Shown here one piece after another: positions 1-4,970 of a stretch of 9,726 bases of DNA (positions are counted from its first letter, which is position 1; every line of letters starts with the position of its first letter). A program made the translations under genes and the position numbers. The notes beneath the pieces are model-generated. The model saw only the letters and a program-made list of their open reading frames with translations, did no database searches and was not told where the DNA came from. The stretch spans positions 1 through 9,726 of the forward strand of contig CAYRBJ010000047.1 in assembly GCA_964422615.1 (NCBI GenBank), in the 5' to 3' direction. The stretch comes from DATLWN01 sp964422615. GTDB lineage: Bacteria; Pseudomonadota; Zetaproteobacteria; Mariprofundales; Mariprofundaceae.

Positions 1-2
1 AG

Positions 3-119
3 AAACTACATATCTCGCCAGCTATCGTGGCCGGAAGATGGCAGCGTGAGAACCATAATTACCGCAAGTTCGTTAAGTTACTTGGCCGAAATCAGGTGCG
101 ATGCCAATTCGACGCCTGA
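3..119 (+). CDS. C-terminal tail of a HigA/ImmA-IrrE-like protein (partial)
   Basis: Reading frame 3 is open from the left edge to a TGA at 117-119 and gives 38 residues. The stretch ISPAIVAGRWQRENHNYRKF followed by a short tail ending QFDA resembles the extreme C-terminus of XRE/HigA proteins with an ImmA/IrrE metallopeptidase domain, where a 'P-x-IV-x-GR-x-(R/Q)-x-E' segment precedes a final variable stretch. This is recognition from memory of the family; the HTH and HExxH motifs would lie outside the window, so neither activity nor intactness can be judged. The sequence is richer in A+T than the downstream genes, which fits accessory DNA. Frame 1 is also open to 142-144, but its peptide is not recognisable. 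The gene converges on the Mth938-domain gene, and no strong terminator is visible in 120-168. Confidence 0.5.
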   Translation, partial: KLHISPAIVAGRWQRENHNYRKFVKLLGRNQVRCQFDA

Positions 120-168
120 CGTCTTATTTCAGATGTTTGGATAGAAAATCGGTCATAGCACTTTTGAT

Positions 169-513
169 TCAGCAGGTGAGGTGGATGGCGGCGGCGAGGC
201 TGGGGGTGGTCGGCGCCAGCTCGTTGTACAGCGCCACGGCCTCGCGCGACTTGGCGACAAGCACCTCGATGCCCTGGGCCTCGAGCGCCTGCACCAGCGC
301 TTCGGGTACGCGCATGACGCCGGCGAAGCCGCGGCCGATGATCAGCACCTTTGGGGGCGATGCCAGCACCGCGGCCAGATCCTCGAGATGCAGATGGTGG
401 CCCTCGCGCCGCCACCAGCCGGCCTGGACATGGTCCGGCAGGATGATCACGTCCTGCACATACTCGGCGCCGTCGATGACGATACGCCCGAACTGGTAGG
501 CATCGATATGCAT
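169..513 (-). CDS. Mth938-like (DUF498/NDUFAF3-type) domain protein
   Basis: The 114-residue protein is a single Mth938-like domain. Visible features are the N-terminal MHIDAYQFGRIVIDG strand pair, a WW-R segment at 33-35, the family's glycine loop LIIGRGFAGVMRVP at about 57-70, and the alternation 'ALVQALEAQGIEVLVAKSREAVALYNEL' typical of the second half. The family has no settled biochemical role in bacteria; the mitochondrial relative NDUFAF3 helps assemble respiratory complex I. The start at 511-513 is preferred over an in-frame ATG at 553-555 because homologous proteins begin at this strand and an AAGGGG stretch lies 8-13 bases upstream. The gene is monocistronic here. A TATGCT hexamer (540-535 on the minus strand) could be its -10. 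Length is normal for the family (about 110-130 aa). Confidence 0.85.
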   Translation of the reverse strand: MHIDAYQFGRIVIDGAEYVQDVIILPDHVQAGWWRREGHHLHLEDLAAVLASPPKVLIIGRGFAGVMRVPEALVQALEAQGIEVLVAKSREAVALYNELAPTTPSLAAAIHLTC

Positions 514-609
514 GCGCGGCCCCCTTGTGATGCGAGCATAGCAGGCGGAACACATGCGGTGCGGCGCGTCAAGGCGTGAGGCTTTATGTGACAGGCGCGC
601 TGGTTACGC

Positions 610-637
610 TTGCGATGGGTCCAGATTCGTCTATATT
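610..637 (+). promoter_or_regulatory. Candidate sigma-70 promoter of the RRM gene
   Basis: TTGCGA (610-615) and TATATT (632-637) are separated by 16 bases. Each matches the sigma-70 consensus at four or more positions and they stand out in a GC-rich region. Transcription would start near 644, giving a 5' leader of about 150 nt before the RRM start codon. Confidence 0.5.
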
Positions 638-743
638 CCCCCCTGATTTCATCAGGCGCCTTGATGCCGCGTTGATTCCTCCCCGTCGATTTACCGATTG
701 CAGGTCAGGACTACACACGACACCAACCTGCTGGAGTCCACGG

Positions 744-757
744 CCGAAAGCTTTCGG
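744..757 (+). repeat. 14-bp perfect palindrome in the RRM leader
   Basis: CCGAAAGCTTTCGG reads identically on both strands. In RNA it could fold as a 5-bp stem with an AGCU loop; in DNA it could be an operator. It lies 38 bases before the RRM start codon, within the predicted leader. Confidence 0.5.
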
Positions 758-795
758 TGCGTGTAGTTTAATGATTAGCAAGAGGACTTTGTTTA

Positions 796-1089
796 ATGAA
801 TATTTATGTTGGAAATCTGTCATTCCGTGCCACGGATGAAGAACTGGTCAATCTGTTTTCTGAGTTCGGTGAAGTGGTATCTGCAAAGATTATCATGGAT
901 CGCGAATCCGGCCGTAGCCGTGGTTTCGCATTCGTCGAGATGGCGAACGCTGACGACGGCAAAGCCGCGATCGAGGCACTGGACGGACAGGAGCATCAGG
1001 GCCGCAATCTGCGTGTCAACGAAGCGCAGCCGCGCGGGGATCGCCCGCGTGGTGGTGAGCGTTCACACGGCTCGCGTCGCGACTACTGA
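796..1089 (+). CDS. Small single-RRM RNA-binding protein
   Basis: The 97-residue protein is one RNA recognition motif plus a short basic tail. RNP2 is IYVGNL (3-8) and RNP1 is RGFAFVEM (42-49), with the aromatic residues Y4, F44 and F46 that stack on RNA bases. Residues 78-97 form a Gly/Arg/Ser-rich tail ending SRRDY, a short version of the glycine-rich tail of bacterial and cyanobacterial Rbp proteins. Such proteins are widespread single-stranded-RNA binders, often cold-induced or abundant, but their targets are mostly unknown. The start is supported by AGAGGA about 10 bases upstream and by the RNP2 position. The gene is monocistronic, with its own promoter, a long structured leader and a very strong terminator, which suggests high expression. 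The leader architecture is compatible with post-transcriptional control, but this is inference. Confidence 0.93.
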   Translation: MNIYVGNLSFRATDEELVNLFSEFGEVVSAKIIMDRESGRSRGFAFVEMANADDGKAAIEALDGQEHQGRNLRVNEAQPRGDRPRGGERSHGSRRDY

Positions 1090-1138
1090 TCGGTTCGCCG
1101 ATCGACTAAGGGGGCCCGCTTTGCGGGCCCTTTTTTTT
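1088..1138 (+). terminator. Rho-independent terminator of the RRM gene, preceded by a UUCG hairpin
   Basis: GGGCCCGC (1112-1119) pairs perfectly with GCGGGCCC (1123-1130) around a TTT loop and is followed by eight T (1131-1138). Just upstream, GATCGG (1088-1093) and CCGATC (1098-1103) close a TTCG tetraloop that overlaps the RRM stop codon. The second hairpin probably protects the 3' end or stops ribosomes. The main stem can also act weakly on the converging higA transcript, but the T tract serves the plus strand. Confidence 0.93.
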
Positions 1139-1145
1139 GCAGGGC

Positions 1146-1442
1146 TTACGCCGCCAGCGGGCGTACCTCGCTTTCCAGGCGCCCCGCCAGGGCCGCGCGC
1201 GCCTCTTCGATCTCGTAGTCGTCCTGCAGGCCCATCCAGAACTTGTCGGAGGTGCCGAAGTAGCGGGCCAGGCGCAGGGCCGTATCGGCCGTGACGCCGC
1301 GCTTGCCGCGCACGATCTCGCTGATCCGCATCTGGCTGATGCCGGTGTCCTGCGCCAGCCGGTACTGCGTGAGGCCCAGCGGCCGCATGAACTCCTCCCG
1401 CAACACCTCGCCGGGATGGATATTCGCCAAACGCTTCCCCAT
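1146..1442 (-). CDS. higA: HigA-family antitoxin (XRE HTH)
   Basis: This 98-residue HTH protein matches HigA/VapI antitoxins: an N-terminal IHPGEVLREEFMRPLGLTQ segment (8-26), a helix-turn-helix at about 25-60 (LAQDTGIS ... ISEIVRGKRGVTADTALRLARYFG) and the typical FWMGLQ-D-YE-E segment at 69-80. HigA binds and neutralises the HigB ribonuclease and represses the operon through its HTH. It is the second gene of the pair, starting 11 bases after the higB stop, with a strong site GAAGGAGG directly upstream. That suggests antitoxin translation is stronger than that of the GTG-started toxin. Full length for the family. Confidence 0.93.
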   Translation of the reverse strand: MGKRLANIHPGEVLREEFMRPLGLTQYRLAQDTGISQMRISEIVRGKRGVTADTALRLARYFGTSDKFWMGLQDDYEIEEARAALAGRLESEVRPLAA

Positions 1443-1453
1443 GTCTGCCTCCT

Positions 1454-1735
1454 TCAATGGTAATCCACGATCGCCACGTTGACGGCGTCGCCGTTGTGCC
1501 AGACGAAGCAGATCCGCCACCGGTCGTTGATGCGGATGCTGTGCTGGCCCGCGCGATCCCCTTTCAGGGCCTCCAGGCGGTTGGCCGGTGGGATGCGCAG
1601 ATCGTCCAGCTGGGCGGCGTTGTTCAGCATGCGCAGCTTGCGCCGGGCCACCTGCTGGATGTCTTGCGGCAAGCGACGGGACATCTCGCCCGACCACACC
1701 CGTTCGGTTTCCCGGTCCGCAAACCCCTTGATCAC
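1454..1735 (-). CDS. higB: HigB-type toxin (RelE superfamily mRNA interferase)
   Basis: The 93-residue protein has the hallmarks of plasmid-maintenance-killer HigB toxins: IKGFADRETERVW at the N-terminus, RRKLRMLNNAAQLDDLRIPP (32-51), then NRLEALKGDRAGQHSIRIND and RWRICFVW, ending VDYH. Members cut mRNA on translating ribosomes; the conserved basic and aromatic residues of the RIND-RWRICF strand form the active surface. The start is GTG (1733-1735). No clear Shine-Dalgarno precedes it, while a TGGACA-17-TACGCT promoter ends seven bases before it, so the message may be leaderless. Toxin-first order with the antitoxin downstream is normal for hig loci. The gene appears intact. Confidence 0.93.
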   Translation of the reverse strand: MIKGFADRETERVWSGEMSRRLPQDIQQVARRKLRMLNNAAQLDDLRIPPANRLEALKGDRAGQHSIRINDRWRICFVWHNGDAVNVAIVDYH

Positions 1736-1742
1736 GTCCCAC

Positions 1743-1771
1743 AGCGTAGCGGGGCGCGATACTATTGTCCA
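1743..1771 (-). promoter_or_regulatory. Candidate higBA promoter (leaderless)
   Basis: On the minus strand TGGACA (1771-1766) is followed after 17 bases by TACGCT (1748-1743). The higB GTG at 1735 lies seven bases beyond the -10 element, so transcription would start at or next to the start codon. The -35 overlaps the inverted repeat at 1760-1780, which fits repression by HigA. Confidence 0.45.
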
Positions 1772-1780
1772 CCAATAGTA
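1760..1780. promoter_or_regulatory. Inverted repeat, likely HigA operator
   Basis: TACTATTG (1760-1767) and CAATAGTA (1773-1780) are perfect inverted half-sites separated by TCCAC. This AT-rich island in GC-rich DNA lies 25-45 bases upstream of the higB start and overlaps the candidate -35. The HTH antitoxin of hig loci binds such dyads to autoregulate. It also lies about 60 bases upstream of the divergent kinase gene, which it might influence. Confidence 0.65.
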
Positions 1781-1823
1781 CCGGCGTGTCCCGGGGTGGA
1801 GCCGGGTGCCTTTTTACGCGCAG

Positions 1824-1843
1824 CCAGTACCATCGGGGCATGA
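1824..1843 (+). promoter_or_regulatory. Kinase-gene start region, shared with thiI
   Basis: CCAGTACCATCGGGGCATGA matches the region at the thiI start (7345-7364) at 18 of 20 positions. TACCAT (1828-1833) could be a -10 element ending six bases before the ATG; no good -35 is visible. GGGG five bases from the ATG is a poor ribosome site. Confidence 0.35.
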
Positions 1844-2733
1844 GCATGCTGGATGTGCTGTGCGTCGGCCACGCCCCCTATGACATCACCATGGGCGTGG
1901 GCCATCATCCCGGCCCCGACGAGAAGATGCAGGCTGCGGCCATGCGCGGCAGCGGCGGCGGGCCGGCCGCCAACGCCGCGGTGGCGGTGCGCCGCCTGGG
2001 CGGCAGCGCCGGCTTCTGCGGCTATCTGGGCAACGACGTCTTCGGCGAGGCCCATGCGGGGGAGCTGGCCGCCGAGGGCGTGGATCTCACCTTCCTGGTG
2101 CGCGGTGATCATCCCACGCCGATCTCGGCCATCCTGGCCAAGCCGGACGGGTTGCGCAGCGTCGTCAACTACAAGGCCGACACCCCGTGGCTGGCGCCTG
2201 CGTCAGTCAAGGGCTTGCCGGAAATCGATGCCAGGGTGCTGCTGTGCGACGGGCACGAGCCGCTGATCTCCCCGGATCTGGTGCGCCAGGCGCGAGAGCG
2301 CCACATCCCCACCGTGCTCGACGCGGGCTCCGTGCACCGCGGCACCGAGGCGCTTGCGCCCATCGTCGACCACCTGGTCTGCTCCGAGCGCTTCGCCTTC
2401 GATTGGACCGGCGCCAATGATGCCCATGTGGCCCTGCAGAAGCTGGCGGAGATGGCCCCACACCTGGTGATCACGCGCGGGGAGGCGGGCCTGCTGTGGG
2501 CCCGGGACGGGCAGACGGGGCATCTGCCGGCCTTTGCCGTGGCGGCCGTCGACTCCACCGGGGCGGGCGACGCCTTCCACGGCGCCTTCGCCCTCGCACT
2601 CGCGCGCGGCATGGCCTGGCCCGAGCTGCTGCGCTATGCCGCAGCCGCCGGTGCCCTGGCCTGCACGCACATCGGCGCGCGCGCCGGCCTGCCGGATACG
2701 GCGGCGATGCGTTCGCTGCTGGACTCGCCCTGA
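1840..2733 (+). CDS. PfkB/ribokinase-family carbohydrate kinase
   Basis: The 297-residue protein is a full PfkB kinase. The first signature is GGGPAANAAVAVRRLGG (39-55), which forms the substrate-binding glycine turn. The second is DSTGAGDAFHGAFALALARG (238-257), with GAGD (241-244) as anion hole and D244 as catalytic base. The family phosphorylates sugars, nucleosides or sugar acids with ATP in the cytoplasm. The substrate cannot be read from the sequence, though the N-terminal DVLCVGHAPYDITMGV and the GHEPLISPDLV segment place it with uncharacterised sugar kinases rather than ribokinase proper. Start: ATG at 1840, with ATG 1846 almost equally possible; upstream in-frame codons add an unrelated leader that crosses the hig operator. 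It ends three bases before the next gene and probably opens the operon. Confidence 0.9.
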   Translation: MSMLDVLCVGHAPYDITMGVGHHPGPDEKMQAAAMRGSGGGPAANAAVAVRRLGGSAGFCGYLGNDVFGEAHAGELAAEGVDLTFLVRGDHPTPISAILAKPDGLRSVVNYKADTPWLAPASVKGLPEIDARVLLCDGHEPLISPDLVRQARERHIPTVLDAGSVHRGTEALAPIVDHLVCSERFAFDWTGANDAHVALQKLAEMAPHLVITRGEAGLLWARDGQTGHLPAFAVAAVDSTGAGDAFHGAFALALARGMAWPELLRYAAAAGALACTHIGARAGLPDTAAMRSLLDSP

Positions 2734-2736
2734 GCC

Positions 2737-3420
2737 ATGCGCATCTGGGATGTCCCGCCCGGCTATCTGGCCAGGCAGCAGCTGCTGGGCGAGCACCGCG
2801 AGCTGCACGGGCTGTTCAGCATCCTCAGCGGCAACAAACGCGGCTATGCGCGTCATCCGGAGACATTGCGCTGGGCAGGGCACCTGCCGGCGCTGGCGCT
2901 GCGCCACGAGCTGCTGGTGGCCGAAATGCGGCTTCGCGCCTACCGCCATCGCTCGCCGCTGCCTGCCGTGCCCGGCGCCGTGCACTGGCCGGACAGCTTC
3001 ATCGATGCGCCGCACCGCCAGTTCGAACTGCTGCGTGGCAAGTACGCCGACGGGCGCAGCGGGCGCATCCCCCTGCCAACAAATACGCAGCAGCTATGGG
3101 CCCAGCACAAGTATTCGCTGATGGCCCGCGATCCGGCGCTGTATCGCGAGCTCGGTCCAGCGGTGGCGCATGGCCGTTATCGTGATGACATCGAGGGCCT
3201 GGCGATATTGCTGGTCGAAACCCTGCGCCGCGCCCCGCGGCCCGGGCGGCGGGTCAATGCCCTGCAGCATATGTGGGGGCATGTGGCACAGCGGGCCGGA
3301 CAACCGGCACCGGCGGATGCGGCAGCCATGCTCGCGGCCATCGCCCGTGAGGCCGAACGCCAGGGCGAGGCCTACCTGCTGGCCTCCACCGCCCTTTCGG
3401 AACTGGCCGTCTGGCTCTAA
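2737..3420 (+). CDS. Fusion: T4-endonuclease-V-like (pyrimidine dimer glycosylase) domain + DUF1722
   Basis: Residues 1-113 resemble the T4 endonuclease V / Pyr_excise family. After the initiator Met of the T4 enzyme is removed, its T-R-I start and catalytic Glu22 (Glu23 counting Met) in EYREL align in register with M1-R2-I3 and E22 in EHREL here, as does R21. Arg2 should block Met removal, so the Met1 amine would be the equivalent nucleophile. The block KRGYARHPETLRW (34-46) is typical of bacterial relatives. Residues 118-227 are DUF1722 (YbgA-like): WAQHKYSLMARDPALYRELG (121-140) and NALQHMWGHV (174-183). DUF1722 is the C-terminal half of RudS-type tRNA 4-thiouridine desulfidases. No ribosome site is visible; the start lies three bases after the kinase stop, so coupling is likely. 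Glycosylase activity is inferred, not shown. Confidence 0.8.
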   Translation: MRIWDVPPGYLARQQLLGEHRELHGLFSILSGNKRGYARHPETLRWAGHLPALALRHELLVAEMRLRAYRHRSPLPAVPGAVHWPDSFIDAPHRQFELLRGKYADGRSGRIPLPTNTQQLWAQHKYSLMARDPALYRELGPAVAHGRYRDDIEGLAILLVETLRRAPRPGRRVNALQHMWGHVAQRAGQPAPADAAAMLAAIAREAERQGEAYLLASTALSELAVWL

Positions 3421-3423
3421 GCT
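3388..3423 (+). repeat. Direct repeat copy A (end of the DUF1722 gene, before pta)
   Basis: This 36-base block matches 4424-4459 at 31 positions without gaps. It encodes the last residues TALSELAVWL-stop of the DUF1722 fusion and ends in TAAGCT (3418-3423), a -10-like hexamer six bases before the phosphotransacylase ATG. TTTCGG (3395-3400) lies 17 bases upstream as a weak -35. The block may therefore be both a coding end and a promoter. Confidence 0.85.
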
Positions 3424-3429
3424 GGGACC

Positions 3430-4392
3430 ATGACCGAAACGGTAAAGCTTTCGCCGCGCGTCGCCGCCTTCGTCGAGCAGGCACGCCGCTATCCGCCGCT
3501 GCCGGTGGCGGTGGTGGATGCGCAGGAGGCGCATGTGCTGACCGGGGTGATCGAGGCCAGCGATCACGGCCTGATCGAGCCGGTGCTGCTGGGGCCGCGC
3601 GCCGACATCGAGGCCGTATGCCGCCAGCTGGGCTGCCCGCTCGAGCGCTTCCCCATCCACGATATCGCGGCCGCCACCCCGTCGGCCGAGGCGGGGGTGC
3701 AGCTGGTGGCCGAGGGCAAGGCTTCGGCCCTGGTCAAGGGCTGGATCCACACCGATGAGCTGATGCGCCCGGTGCTGGCGAAGCTGCGTACCGCCAGGCG
3801 CGTCAGCCATGTGTTCGTCGCCGATCTGCCCAGCTACCACAAGCTGCTGTTCGTCACCGACGCCGCCATCAATATCGCGCCGGATCTGGCCGTCAAGGCG
3901 GAGATCCTGAAAAACGCCGTCGATCTGGCGCGCATCCTCGGGGTGGCCAGGCCGAAGGCGGCGGCGCTGTCGGCGATCGAACTGGTCAAGCCGAGCATCC
4001 CCTCCACCATCGACGCCGCCTGCCTGAGCAAGATGGCCCAGCGCGGCCAGATCAGGGACGCCGAGGTCGACGGTCCACTGGCCTTCGACAACGCCATCTC
4101 GCGCGACGCGGCCCGCATCAAGGAGATCAACAGCCCGGTGGCGGGGGATGTGGACATCGTGCTGGCCCCGGACCTGGATGCCGGCAACATCCTGGCCAAG
4201 AATCTCGAGTACCTGGCCGGGGCGACGCTGGCCGGTATCGTCATCGGCGCCCGGGTGCCGCTGATGCTGCCCTCACGCTCCGATCCGCCCGCCGCCCGCC
4301 TGGTCTCCGCCGCCATCGCGGTGCTGCTCAGCCAGCAATGGGATACCGACGGCATCGCGCCCGCGTCCGATCCCGGCGGGCTATCCACCTGA
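3430..4392 (+). CDS. Phosphate acetyl/butyryltransferase
   Basis: The 320-residue protein belongs to the PTA_PTB family (PF01515), which moves acyl groups between CoA and phosphate in the cytoplasm. Visible blocks are GWIHTDELMRPVLA (104-117), RVSHVFVADLPSYHKLLFVTDAAINIAPDL (124-152), DGPLAFDNAIS (214-224) and APDLDAGNILAKNLEYLAGA (246-265). These match the stand-alone form resembling the C-terminal half of enoyl-CoA hydratase/phosphate acetyltransferase fusions and phosphate butyryltransferase, rather than long Pta. Acetyl versus butyryl preference cannot be decided. The usual partner, acetate or butyrate kinase, is not in the window. Nine bases separate it from the previous stop; no Shine-Dalgarno is visible, and a -10-like TAAGCT lies six bases before the ATG. 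The gene sits between two direct repeats, which suggests a later insertion into the locus. Confidence 0.88.
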   Translation: MTETVKLSPRVAAFVEQARRYPPLPVAVVDAQEAHVLTGVIEASDHGLIEPVLLGPRADIEAVCRQLGCPLERFPIHDIAAATPSAEAGVQLVAEGKASALVKGWIHTDELMRPVLAKLRTARRVSHVFVADLPSYHKLLFVTDAAINIAPDLAVKAEILKNAVDLARILGVARPKAAALSAIELVKPSIPSTIDAACLSKMAQRGQIRDAEVDGPLAFDNAISRDAARIKEINSPVAGDVDIVLAPDLDAGNILAKNLEYLAGATLAGIVIGARVPLMLPSRSDPPAARLVSAAIAVLLSQQWDTDGIAPASDPGGLST

Positions 4393-4414
4393 GGCCCCGC
4401 CTGGGACATGGCTG

Positions 4415-4456
4415 ATGCGGGCCAACGCCCTTTCGGAACCGGCCGTGTGGCTATAG
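4415..4456 (+). pseudogene. Relic of a DUF1722 C-terminus
   Basis: Read in the frame of codons 4415-4456, this gap encodes MRANALSEPAVWL followed by TAG. The intact DUF1722 fusion ends with LLASTALSELAVWL followed by TAA. The shared frame, shared stop position and 31/36 base identity show common origin. No other DUF1722 sequence is recognisable upstream, so it is a short remnant rather than a gene. Next to it the TudS gene starts 10 bases after the relic's stop. Confidence 0.75.
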
Positions 4457-4459
4457 GCT
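4424..4459 (+). repeat. Direct repeat copy B (upstream of tudS)
   Basis: Second copy of the block at 3388-3423, with five substitutions. TTTCGG (4431-4436) and TAGGCT (4454-4459) keep the 17-base spacing of copy A, and TAGGCT ends seven bases before the TudS start codon. A short stretch CTGGGACATG (4401-4410) just before it also recalls CTGGGACCATG at the start of the phosphotransacylase gene (3422-3432). Confidence 0.85.
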
Positions 4460-4466
4460 CGACGCC

Positions 4467-4970
4467 ATGCAAAGGATCCTGGTCAGCGCCTGCCTGCTCG
4501 GGCAACGCGTGCGCTACGACGGTGGCGATGCGGCGCTTGATGATGCCACCTTCCGCCGCTGGCTCGATGAGGGGCGGCTGGTCGGCTTCTGCCCGGAGGC
4601 GGCCGGGGGGCTGCCGGTGCCGCGCCAGCCGGCGGAGCTCGAGCATGGCGATGCCGAGGCGGTACTGCACGGGCGCGCCGCGGTGCGCACCAGGGACGGG
4701 GTCGAGGTCACCGACGCCTTTTTGCGCGGAGCCGAGCTGGCGCTGGCCGAGTGCGGCCGCCACGGCATCCGCCTGGCGGTGCTGAAGGAGGGCAGCCCCT
4801 CCTGCGGCGTGGATCTCGTCAACGACGGCGGCTTTTCCGGGCACAAGATCGCGGGGCAGGGGCTGACCGCGCGCCTGCTGACGCGCCACGGCATCCGCGT
4901 GTTCAGCGAGCATCAGATCCCGGCCGCCTCGGCCTACCTGTCGACACTGGAGGAGGCCCATGGCCAATAA
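4467..4970 (+). CDS. tudS: DUF523/TudS-family Fe-S desulfidase
   Basis: The 167-residue protein is a stand-alone DUF523 domain. The three family cysteines are present in their motifs: ILVSACLLG (C9), GFCPEAAGGLPVPR (C42, with E44) and KEGSPSCG (C113, with S110 and S112). In characterised TudS the three cysteines hold a [4Fe-4S] cluster whose free iron takes sulfur from thiouracil, with a conserved Glu and Ser assisting. In RudS proteins the same domain fused to DUF1722 removes sulfur from tRNA 4-thiouridine. Here DUF1722 is encoded two genes upstream, so the substrate could be free thiouracil or tRNA. The last 11 bases overlap the methyltransferase gene. No Shine-Dalgarno is visible; a -10-like TAGGCT lies seven bases before the ATG. 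The gene looks intact. Confidence 0.9.
   Translation: MQRILVSACLLGQRVRYDGGDAALDDATFRRWLDEGRLVGFCPEAAGGLPVPRQPAELEHGDAEAVLHGRAAVRTRDGVEVTDAFLRGAELALAECGRHGIRLAVLKEGSPSCGVDLVNDGGFSGHKIAGQGLTARLLTRHGIRVFSEHQIPAASAYLSTLEEAHGQ

Larger units (their letters stand above)
514..795. other. Divergent intergenic region and RRM-gene leader
   Basis: This 282-base gap separates the divergent Mth938-domain gene and the RRM gene. It holds the candidate RRM promoter (610-637) and a long putative leader from about 644 to 795. The leader contains an inverted repeat CCTGAT-TTC-ATCAGG (642-656), a perfect 14-bp palindrome (744-757) and an A+T-rich ribosome-binding region with AGAGGA at 780-786. Short reading frames on both strands here have no recognisable protein content and are not called. 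Confidence 0.6.

Noticed and set aside
584..839. Small open frames on both strands upstream of and into the RRM gene
   Set aside because: They overlap the predicted promoter and leader and the RRM start, lack ribosome sites and resemble no protein.
1765..1839. Upstream TTG start for the kinase, adding 25 residues
   Set aside because: The extension would run through the hig operator, has no similarity to PfkB N-termini, and ATG 1840 directly precedes the first beta strand.
2203..3015. 270-codon minus-strand frame across the kinase/DUF1722 junction
   Set aside because: Composition-driven shadow without recognisable motifs.
3388..4459. Insertion sequence or transposon ends around pta
   Set aside because: The flanking copies are direct, not inverted, diverged, and derived from the DUF1722 coding end; no transposase or integrase is present, so only duplication with insertion is claimed.
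3834..4967. 377-codon open frame on the minus strand opposite pta and tudS
   Set aside because: Both plus-strand genes have family motifs; the antisense protein has none and spans the junction between two genes.
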